Source: Candidatus Zixiibacteriota bacterium
Lineage (GTDB): Bacteria > Zixibacteria > MSB-5A5 > DSPP01
Reading direction: 5' to 3'
Assembly: GCA_022614805.1 (NCBI GenBank)
Contig: JAKEHY010000007.1
Coordinates: forward strand, 1-35,544
Length of the DNA: 35,544 nucleotides
Shown: piece by piece, positions 14,221-20,556 of the stretch
Position numbering within the stretch: the first letter of the stretch is position 1
Layout of the letters: each line of letters begins with the position of its first letter
Notes under the pieces: generated by a model
Databases searched by the model: none
The model's input: the letters and a program-made list of their open reading frames with translations, nothing else
Told to the model about the DNA's origin: nothing
Position numbers and translations under genes: made by a program

Positions 14221-16263
14221 TTAATCCGCGGTTTCTGTAAACCTCATCCAGTTGGTCCCGTTGTAAACACGCAAACCCGGGGTATTATCGGTTTGATAGA
14301 CGGCCATCCCGGCGACAGGAGAGGCAATGGCGTCTCTTTGCGCTTTCGTCATCCGAGACAGCACAAATCCTTTGGTGGTGGATGATAGCTCTAAAATGCT
14401 GGATGCTCCGGGACTCGCCGTCCCGATGCCAACGGCACCTTGCACTAAGAGTCCGGCGTATGGAGCTGTACTCACGCCAGCGTAGGAGGGTCCGATAGCA
14501 ACCCCGCCGTAAACATCCAGCTCGTTTACTGGTGCCGTCGTTCCTATGCCAACCTGCGTTTGCACCAAAAGTCCGCTTGATGGAGCCGTATACGTACCGG
14601 CATAACCATATCCGATAACGGCCCCACCTTGAACATCCAGTTCATTTTTCGGGTTTATCGCTGTTCCGATGCCCACACGGCCGTCATTTCGAACCAGAAA
14701 TCCAGGGGTTCCGACGCCCCAGTTCACACCCAACGCGGCTTCGAGCGGATTCGCGCCGACAGTTGATATACGCAGACCCGCGCCGCTATTGTTTTCGATA
14801 CTAGCGGCATAAGTGCCCGCGGCCGATTTTTGCACGTGCAGCGGATGTGCCGGGACTGTCGTGCCAATGCCAACATTGCCCTGTACCAAAATTCCGTTTA
14901 ATGGAGCCGTAACCGCTCCGGCATATCCGTAGCCGATAACGGCTCCGCCTTTAACATCCAGCACGTTTTGTGGGTTGGTCGTCCCGATGCCGATATTGCC
15001 GGCAACATCGTCTATATACATTCGGGTTGTTCCGCCGGTTTGCAGTCTCAAGGGGCTCAAGCTGGACACGTTGCTTGCAAAGAGAGTATCGGTCACTCTA
15101 ACGTTGCCGGAAAAATTCCCCGCATACCCTTCTGCCGTAGGCGCCGTCGCATAAACTCCATATTTTGTGCCGGTTCCGGTAGTGTCGGTAAAGAAATAAC
15201 CCCCGTACACCGGCCCGGAGATGCCAAAACTGCTACTCCACACCCCGTAGTGCGGCCCGGTGCCGGTTCCGCCGGTGGATACGTTAAAGAATCCGCCATA
15301 AGCATCGCCGGTCGAGCTGTTGTCCGCTTCACCGTAAACGCCGTAAGCCGGATTACCCGAAGCGCTGGAGGCATTCCCTCTAACTCCTGACTTTATTCCC
15401 GTTCCAGCTGAACTGGCGGTGAAAATTCCACCAAAGGCGCTCCCGGTTGAAGAGTTGGAGACAATACCGCTGACACCTTGTTGCGAAGCGGCGCTCGATA
15501 CAGAGTTCAGAACTCCAAGTTTGGCCGTAGGTGTTGTCGTTCCGATGCCGACGTCGCCGTCCGCATCCACGCTTAAAGCCGGATTGGGGTCCAAATCCGA
15601 AGCCGCCAGCGAACTGTGGGGATGCGCGCTGTCCGCCAGCCGCACCCACTGCGCCGCGTGCGCGTAATAGGCGGCCCCTTGATTGTGGGCGTGGGCAAAC
15701 ATACCGTGATACGTGGTGGGGGCTGGGAATGTCGAGACGTCATCATAGTGAAAGCGAATCTTGCTGCTCATTCCGGTGGCGTCTATGGTCCCGTTAACGG
15801 CAAGATTGCTTTGAATGCTGGTGTTGCCGGAAATAGTTCCGCCGGCGGCTCCATCTATCGTTCCTACGCGATAGGCATATCCGACCGATGCCAATCGTTG
15901 CCTGGGAATCATCTCTGGGTCGGTATCTACTTTAATCCCCAGATACCGAACCGTGTCCTCAAATACCGAATCGGGAATCGGATTAGAAGAACCCAGAAGC
16001 ACATTGAATCGGCCTTCATCGGCGATGGTTATCGAAAGGGTCTCCGTCCAAAGCGCGGTGCCCCCGAGGGGATCGTCATAAATCGTAAAGGTTACGTCCA
16101 GCATATCGACCGCCGGTGGATTTCCAGCGGCATCTTTCAATACCCCCTGAAAGTTGATAAGCTGTGGAACGGCCCCCTCGACCGCGCTCGGGACAAGTCC
16201 AAGGACAGTTGCTGCGAGGAATAAAAACATCCCCAATCCGAAAAGAATGATGATGCGTTTCAT
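14221..16263 (-). CDS. Surface-family protein with VGIGTT and pentapeptide-like repeats
   Basis: 680 residues; AGGAG lies 7 bases before the ATG. A signal peptide is followed by VPSAVEG (encoded by a type I module, 16176-16197), then the constant family domain VPQLINFQGVLKDAAGNPP ... DPEMIPRQRLASVGYAYRVG (about 33-135). The middle carries Gly/Ser-rich repeats (YGVYGEAD, GVSGIVSN, GGFFNVSTG). From about 415 there are six VGIGTT blocks, several paired with near-identical lines such as LDVQGGAVIGYGYAG. It ends in SSILELSSTTKGFVLSRMTKAQRDAI and NGTNWMRF, a tail typical of tail-fibre-like proteins without an S74 chaperone. The role is inferred as a fibrous, exported surface protein. Adhesion is possible but not shown. 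Confidence 0.85.
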   Translation of the reverse strand: MKRIIILFGLGMFLFLAATVLGLVPSAVEGAVPQLINFQGVLKDAAGNPPAVDMLDVTFTIYDDPLGGTALWTETLSITIADEGRFNVLLGSSNPIPDSVFEDTVRYLGIKVDTDPEMIPRQRLASVGYAYRVGTIDGAAGGTISGNTSIQSNLAVNGTIDATGMSSKIRFHYDDVSTFPAPTTYHGMFAHAHNQGAAYYAHAAQWVRLADSAHPHSSLAASDLDPNPALSVDADGDVGIGTTTPTAKLGVLNSVSSAASQQGVSGIVSNSSTGSAFGGIFTASSAGTGIKSGVRGNASSASGNPAYGVYGEADNSSTGDAYGGFFNVSTGGTGTGPHYGVWSSSFGISGPVYGGYFFTDTTGTGTKYGVYATAPTAEGYAGNFSGNVRVTDTLFASNVSSLSPLRLQTGGTTRMYIDDVAGNIGIGTTNPQNVLDVKGGAVIGYGYAGAVTAPLNGILVQGNVGIGTTVPAHPLHVQKSAAGTYAASIENNSGAGLRISTVGANPLEAALGVNWGVGTPGFLVRNDGRVGIGTAINPKNELDVQGGAVIGYGYAGTYTAPSSGLLVQTQVGIGTTAPVNELDVYGGVAIGPSYAGVSTAPYAGLLVQGAVGIGTASPGASSILELSSTTKGFVLSRMTKAQRDAIASPVAGMAVYQTDNTPGLRVYNGTNWMRFTETAD
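16176..16197. repeat. Type I module at the signal-peptide junction
   Basis: The 22-nt core in frame encodes LVPSAVEG between the hydrophobic signal core and the mature domain of the 14221-16263 protein. The family member at 1-1158 has no such segment at the same place. Confidence 0.8.
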
Positions 16264-16320
16264 TTTTCGCTCCTTTCTTTAGGCGAATGCCATTCGCCCC
16301 TACGTTTTTTTACGTGTTAT

Positions 16321-16368
16321 TTAACGAAAGAACACAGCCAGCGACTTTAAAACGTTTAACCGTTTCAT
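16321..16368 (-). pseudogene. Decayed 5' end of a third surface-family gene
   Basis: ATG at 16368 with GGGAGG upstream encodes MKRLNVLKSLAVFFR and stops. The gene at 16614-18953 starts MKRLNVFNSLAVFF. The homology continues upstream to about 16497, covering leader and promoter, and matches 18954-19080. This is the promoter and first 14 codons of a family member whose body is gone. The repeat GCGAATGCCATTCGC at 16281-16300 lies beside the break. It may still be transcribed into the 14221-16263 gene. Confidence 0.75.
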
Positions 16369-16458
16369 CGCTACCTCCCTGTTTGTCCCCGCGCTGTGGC
16401 GGAGAACTAAAGGTTTTTTGTAACTACAGCCCGCCCACTCGACTTTGTGGTAAGGTTA

Positions 16459-16488
16459 AACATACCCCTTCTGAAAAGCAGTTGTCAA
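16459..16488 (-). promoter_or_regulatory. Promoter of the decayed gene, possibly driving 14221-16263
   Basis: On the minus strand TTGACA (16488-16483), 18 bases, TATGTT (16464-16459). It has the same spacing as the promoter of the 16614-18953 gene (TTGACA-N18-TATTTT at 19070-19041). Conservation of both hexamers and spacer between the two copies supports the call. Confidence 0.65.
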
Positions 16489-16497
16489 GCGAGGAAT

Positions 16498-16560
16498 CCC
16501 CCTTTCCCGTTTCGGGCTTGTCCCAAGGATATTCGAGGGGAAGGGGGCAAGGGGGTTAGG
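16498..16560. repeat. CCTTCCCG hairpin with type I module
   Basis: CCCTTTCCCGTTTCGGG, a 22-nt type I module at 16517-16538 (CTTGTCCCAAGG...TTCGAGG), then GGAAGGGGGCAAGGGGGTTA. Compare the uninterrupted copy at 19081-19120. Confidence 0.75.
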
Positions 16561-16562
16561 TT

Positions 16563-16596
16563 AAAAAGACAGGGGCGGGTTACCAACCCGCCCCTG
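16563..16596 (-). terminator. Rho-independent terminator of the S74 surface gene
   Basis: On the minus strand CAGGGGCGGGTT, loop GGT, AACCCGCCCCTG, then TCTTTTT, 18 bases after the stop codon at 16614. A 12-bp perfect stem. Confidence 0.88.
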
Positions 16597-16613
16597 CAAT
16601 CAAACGTTAATTC

Positions 16614-18953
16614 CTATTTTCTGACTGCTTGCAGCTTTTCCAACGCCTCGATCCGGGCTTTGAGTTCGGCAACTTCCGCCGTCCGCTCTTCCAGCGCCTG
16701 CACGGCTATCATCAAAATGCCGGCCATATCCCCGGAGTTAAGCGTGGTCTCCGTCCCAATTTTCCCCACGCCGTCATTTCCAAAGGCGGCAAAGAAATCC
16801 TGCGCCACCGGCCCGTAGTGGCGGAACTGTTGGGGGTCGTGCCCCTTGTAGTTCCAGCTGGCGAGGTTAAATCCCCGGAGTTTTCTTAGCACCTCTCCTC
16901 CGTCCACCGGTCGGAAGTTTTCCTTTTGGGCCCGGTCAGAAACGACCGTGAGACCGACTTGGCATTCGAGAACCGTGACTGAACTGTTGCCCAGGCGGAT
17001 TTTGTTGCTGGCGTTCACTATCGCCCCGTTGCCGATGGCGGTGGCGTTGGTCAGGTTGACCAACGAAACATTCGCACCGGCTCCGATGGCGGTGTTGTTG
17101 CTGCCGACGGTGTTGGTTAGGAGCGCACCCTCCCCGCTGGCCGTGTTGCCGCCACCGGTGGTGTTGTTTGTGAGCGCATCGACCCCGCTGGCGGTGTTGC
17201 CGCTGCCGGTGGTGTTGCTTTGGAGTGCGCTCGCCCCGCTGGCGCTGTTGAGGTTACCGGTGGTGTTGCTTTGGAGTGCGCTCGCCCCGCTGGCGGTGTT
17301 GAAGTTTCCGGTGGTGTTGAACTGGAGCGCGCCGGTCCCGCTGGCCGTGTTGTTGCTGCTGACTGTCGTCAGGTTGCCGGCATTGCGGCCGATGAAGGTA
17401 TTGTCCGTGCCGAAATTGTGGATGAAAGGTACGCCCCCCTTCAGAATATTGCCCGCCGACGCCGTGGAATTTTCAAGATTGAAATTCCCCCCGGCAACAT
17501 CCAGCTTGCTGGCCGGGCTCACTGTTCCGATGCCGACATTATCCCCCAAGGTAGTAAGCCGGACCACGCCACCGCCGTCCGTCCAACCACCACCACTTGA
17601 TACCGCCGTAGTTTGCAAAGTGCCATCGGGAAATTTGATGCCATCTACACCGGCTGTTCCGCCGATGTGGAGTTTTGCAGTCGGACTTTCCGTCCCGATA
17701 CCGACGTTGCCGGTGGCGTCGTCAATATGCATCCGGGTCGTGCCGGCAGGGGCTTGAAAGGAAAGCGGGCTGTTAGAGGAAAGGTTGCTGGTAAACACGG
17801 TGTCGTCAGCGCCGACCTTGATGTTACCATCCGTTTCAACGAGCATGACGGCGCTGTTCCCCAGGCGGATTTTGTTGCTGGCGTCCACTACCGCCCCGCT
17901 GCCGATGGCCGTGGCGTTGGTCAGGTCGCCCGCCGAAACATCTGCTTGGTATCCTATCGCGGTGTTGTTGCTGCCGGTGGTGTTGCTGAAGAGCGCATTG
18001 GTCCCGACGGCGGTGTTGTCGTTGCCGGTGGTGTTGCTGAAGAGCGTTTGATGCCCGCTGGCGGTATGGTTGTTGCCGGTGGTGTTGCTGAAGAGTGCCC
18101 GGTACCCGTTGGCGGTGTTGTTGAAGGCGGTGGTGTTACTTTGGAGCGCAAAGGCCCCGCTGGCGGTGTTGAAGTTGCCGGTGGTGTTGCTTACGAGCGC
18201 ATAGGCCCCGCTGGCGGTGTTGTTGATGCCGGTGGTGTTGTTCCGGAGCGCACTGTACCCGCCGGCAGTGTTTTCGAAGCCGGTGTTGACCCAGAGCGCA
18301 TAAGCCCCGCTGGCGGTATTCCAGGCGCCAATGGTGTTGCCTGAGAGCGCATAGGCCCCATTGGCGGTATTGTTGAAGCCGATAGTGTTGAATAGGAGCG
18401 CACCGGCCCCGCTGGCGGTGTTGTTGAAGCCGATGGTGTTGCTTTGGAGCGCCGACGTCCCAATGGCAGTGTTAAAGCCGTCACCGGTTGTCGTCAGGTT
18501 GCCGGCATTGCGGCCGACGAAGGTATTGTCCGTGCCGAAATTGGGGATGAAATGTGCGACTCGGAGAGAATAGGCCACCGACACCAACTGCTGCCTCGGC
18601 GTCATCTCCGGGTCGGCACTGACTTTAGTCCCCAACCAGCGGTTCGCGTTATTAAAAGCGGAATCGGGAACCGGGTTCAGCGAACCCAAAAGAACTGTGA
18701 AAAGCCCGCTGGTGGTAGTTACAGAAGTTGTTTCTGCCCACTGAACAGCTCCTCCGACCGGGGCATCGTAGATGGTGAAAACGACGGAATACGAGCCGTC
18801 CGCCACCGGATTGCCGGAACCATCCCGCAGAACCCCCTGAAAGTTGATGAGCTGGGGAACGCTTCCCTCGACTGCGCTCGGGATAAACCCCGATACCATC
18901 ATTGAAAAAACAAAAAAAACTGCCAGCGAGTTGAAAACGTTTAACCGTTTCAT
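16614..18953 (-). CDS. YadA-head-like surface protein with S74 chaperone domain
   Basis: 779 residues; GGGAGG precedes the ATG. A signal peptide is followed by IPSAVEG (type I module, 18866-18887) and the family constant domain (VPQLINFQGVLRDGSGNPV ... DPEMTPRQQLVSVAYSLRV). Then two blocks of 17-residue repeats of the form NTASGx.AL..NTTGxx, about nine units near residues 155-315 and about five near 525-605, resembling YadA/Hia head repeats. VGIGTESP and VGIGTVSP links lie between them. Residues about 671-760 are an intramolecular chaperone/peptidase S74 domain (SDRAQKENFRPVDGGEVLRK, HYGPVAQDFF) with the Ser and Lys of the self-cleavage site. A coiled coil ends the chain (EERTAEVAELKARIEALEK). 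S74 domains drive trimer folding and then cut themselves off, so a trimeric fibre is expected. It is the only one of the four paralogs here with a visible S74 domain. Confidence 0.88.
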   Translation of the reverse strand: MKRLNVFNSLAVFFVFSMMVSGFIPSAVEGSVPQLINFQGVLRDGSGNPVADGSYSVVFTIYDAPVGGAVQWAETTSVTTTSGLFTVLLGSLNPVPDSAFNNANRWLGTKVSADPEMTPRQQLVSVAYSLRVAHFIPNFGTDNTFVGRNAGNLTTTGDGFNTAIGTSALQSNTIGFNNTASGAGALLFNTIGFNNTANGAYALSGNTIGAWNTASGAYALWVNTGFENTAGGYSALRNNTTGINNTASGAYALVSNTTGNFNTASGAFALQSNTTAFNNTANGYRALFSNTTGNNHTASGHQTLFSNTTGNDNTAVGTNALFSNTTGSNNTAIGYQADVSAGDLTNATAIGSGAVVDASNKIRLGNSAVMLVETDGNIKVGADDTVFTSNLSSNSPLSFQAPAGTTRMHIDDATGNVGIGTESPTAKLHIGGTAGVDGIKFPDGTLQTTAVSSGGGWTDGGGVVRLTTLGDNVGIGTVSPASKLDVAGGNFNLENSTASAGNILKGGVPFIHNFGTDNTFIGRNAGNLTTVSSNNTASGTGALQFNTTGNFNTASGASALQSNTTGNLNSASGASALQSNTTGSGNTASGVDALTNNTTGGGNTASGEGALLTNTVGSNNTAIGAGANVSLVNLTNATAIGNGAIVNASNKIRLGNSSVTVLECQVGLTVVSDRAQKENFRPVDGGEVLRKLRGFNLASWNYKGHDPQQFRHYGPVAQDFFAAFGNDGVGKIGTETTLNSGDMAGILMIAVQALEERTAEVAELKARIEALEKLQAVRK
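17000..17390. repeat. 51-bp coding repeats, distal head block
   Basis: About five 51-bp units (17 residues, N-T-A-S-G core) within the S74 surface gene. Neighbouring units are strongly similar at DNA level (GGTGGTGTTGCTTTGGAG recurs), so copy number may change by slippage or recombination. Confidence 0.7.
17950..18495. repeat. 51-bp coding repeats, proximal head block
   Basis: About nine units of the same 17-residue repeat; one unit near residue 200 is 16 residues. The DNA is marked by GCCGGTGGTGTTGCTGAAG in several copies. Confidence 0.7.
18866..18887. repeat. Type I module at the signal-peptide junction
   Basis: A core variant (TTTATCCCGAGCGCAGTCG, then AGG) in frame encodes FIPSAVEG at the same position as in the 14221-16263 protein. 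Confidence 0.8.
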
Positions 18954-19040
18954 CGCTACCTCCCTATCTGCCCCACCTTTGGCGGGGAATTAAAGGTTTT
19001 TGGCGCTACTGCCCGCCCACTCGATTTTGTGGTAAGCTTA

Positions 19041-19070
19041 AAAATACCCCCTTCGTTAAGAAATTGTCAA
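19041..19070 (-). promoter_or_regulatory. Promoter of the S74 surface gene
   Basis: On the minus strand TTGACA (19070-19065), 18 bases, TATTTT (19046-19041). The predicted leader of about 80 bases holds a hairpin CCCCGCC-AAA-GGTGGGG before GGGAGG. The whole region is duplicated at 16369-16497. Confidence 0.7.
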
Positions 19071-19080
19071 GAGGGGAACC

Positions 19081-19120
19081 CCCCCTTCCCGCTTCGGGAA
19101 GGGGGTCAGGGGGTTAGGTT
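19081..19120. repeat. Uninterrupted CCTTCCCG hairpin
   Basis: CCTTCCCGCTTCGGGAAGG followed by GGGTCAGGGGGTTAGG. This is the 'empty' form of the repeats at 2967-3027 and 16498-16560. Confidence 0.8.
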
Positions 19121-19241
19121 GCTTTTCGATCTCTCAATGACTCAATGATTAAATGATTCAATCGCTCCACTCCCCTTGACTTGCCAAACCCACAATGCCA
19201 TCTTAGTGCTACGTAACTTAACGGAAAACCCGGGAGGCCGT

Positions 19242-20510
19242 ATGCCCAAAGTTTCAAAGCTTGGTCGTGCCAGCTTAATGATAAGAGCGGCAAAAGCGTC
19301 TCTTTTTATGGCCCTGTCGCTGGCGATGTCTGCCGACCCGGGGTTCCCGCAGAGCCCACAATGGCGAACCTTGCCGAACGCTCCCGTTTCAACCGGAAGA
19401 ATGGACGACGTCTTTTTTATCAACCCCTCGCTGGGATGGGTTCTAAGCAACAATTACAATTCCGATAGCACGGCGTTTCTTGGAGATATCTGGAAAACCA
19501 TGGACGGCGGCGCCACTTGGGCGCTTCAGATTACCCTGAACCAGTATCTGCGCAGCGTCGGATTCGCGGATTCCTTGACGGGATGGGTGGGGACCGTCTT
19601 CGACCCCGACAGTCTTTTGTACCATACCACCGACGGAGGGACGACCTGGGCTCTGGTTCAAAATATTCCCGAGCCCCGTCCCTTGGGCATTTGCGGAATC
19701 TCGGTGGTGAACGATTCCGTTATGTACGCCTCCGGCCGCTACTCCGGCCCCGCCCGCGTGATAAAGACGACCGACCGTGGAGCCAACTGGACCTCGTTCG
19801 ACCTTTATCCTCTCGCCGATAACCTGGTGGACTGCCGTTTCTTCAGCCCGGATTCGGGATTCGTGGTGGGTTCCATCGGCGCCGATTATCACACCGGATA
19901 CGGAAGGGTGCTGTTTACATCCGACGGCGGCTCCACCTGGGCCACCCGCTACGCGGGCACTCGGAGCGAAGAACTCTGCTGGAAAATTCAATTTCTAAAC
20001 CGGACGACCGGCTACGTTTCCATTGAAAACTTTTCACTCGGGCCGACCTACTATCTGAAAACGACGGACGGCGGCGGAACTTGGAGCGACGAGCTGTTTC
20101 TAAATACTCCCTACGAAGTTCAGGGAATCGGATTCGCCACCGATTCGCTGGGATGGATGGGGGGCTGGGGGGGCGACACGTTCGAAACCACCGATGCGGG
20201 CGCCTCCTGGCATCTGGCAGGGTTCGGGTACATCGTCAACCGCTTCCGCTTTCTTTCCGACAAACTCGCCTACGCCGTGGGGGAGACGGTATACAAGTAC
20301 GAGTTGATTCGTGTGCCGGGAGATTTGAACGGGGACGGGAACTTCACCGCGGCAGACATAGTGTTGCTGATAAACTGCGTTTTTCAACAAACGGGTGAAT
20401 GCGACCTGTCGTTCACCGATTTAAACTGCAACGGCGGCTTGAGCGCAGCCGACATCGTGACCTTGATAAACGTCGTCTTCCAGGAAATCCCGGTCACCTG
20501 CACACCGTAA
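19242..20510 (+). CDS. Secreted Ycf48-like/BNR propeller with dockerin-like tail
   Basis: 422 residues; GGGAGG lies 4 bases before the ATG at 19242. An N-terminal hydrophobic segment (ASLFMALSLAMSADPGF) acts as export signal. At least six repeats end in the BNR/Ycf48 pattern TTDGGxTW: WKTMDGGATW, YHTTDGGTTW, IKTTDRGANW, LFTSDGGSTW, LKTTDGGGTW and FETTDAGASW, with a further blade likely at the ends, giving a beta-propeller. Residues about 360-422 form a dockerin type I-like pair of calcium loops (GDLNGDGNFTAADIVLLINC and TDLNCNGGLSAADIVTLINV). Dockerins bind cohesins in cellulosomes, but in FCB-type genomes they also end many unrelated secreted proteins. No cohesin is seen here. It is convergent with the VCBS gene at 20557. 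Confidence 0.82.
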   Translation: MPKVSKLGRASLMIRAAKASLFMALSLAMSADPGFPQSPQWRTLPNAPVSTGRMDDVFFINPSLGWVLSNNYNSDSTAFLGDIWKTMDGGATWALQITLNQYLRSVGFADSLTGWVGTVFDPDSLLYHTTDGGTTWALVQNIPEPRPLGICGISVVNDSVMYASGRYSGPARVIKTTDRGANWTSFDLYPLADNLVDCRFFSPDSGFVVGSIGADYHTGYGRVLFTSDGGSTWATRYAGTRSEELCWKIQFLNRTTGYVSIENFSLGPTYYLKTTDGGGTWSDELFLNTPYEVQGIGFATDSLGWMGGWGGDTFETTDAGASWHLAGFGYIVNRFRFLSDKLAYAVGETVYKYELIRVPGDLNGDGNFTAADIVLLINCVFQQTGECDLSFTDLNCNGGLSAADIVTLINVVFQEIPVTCTP

Positions 20511-20527
20511 AAATCTTTTTTTTCTTT

Positions 20528-20554
20528 GTAGGGGCAGGGTCTCCCCGCCCCTAC
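20528..20554. repeat. GTAGGGGC hairpin between convergent genes
   Basis: GTAGGGGCAGGGTCTCCCCG then CCCCTAC. It fills the 46-base gap between two 3' ends and may act as a terminator for both strands; a T-run (20517-20526) lies on the plus-strand upstream side, so it is not a classical one. Confidence 0.6.
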
Positions 20555-20556
20555 GA

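Noticed and set aside
17000-18495. Regular repeats resembling a CRISPR array
   Set aside because: The units are contiguous, coding, in frame and encode a YadA-like 17-residue pattern; there are no unique spacers.
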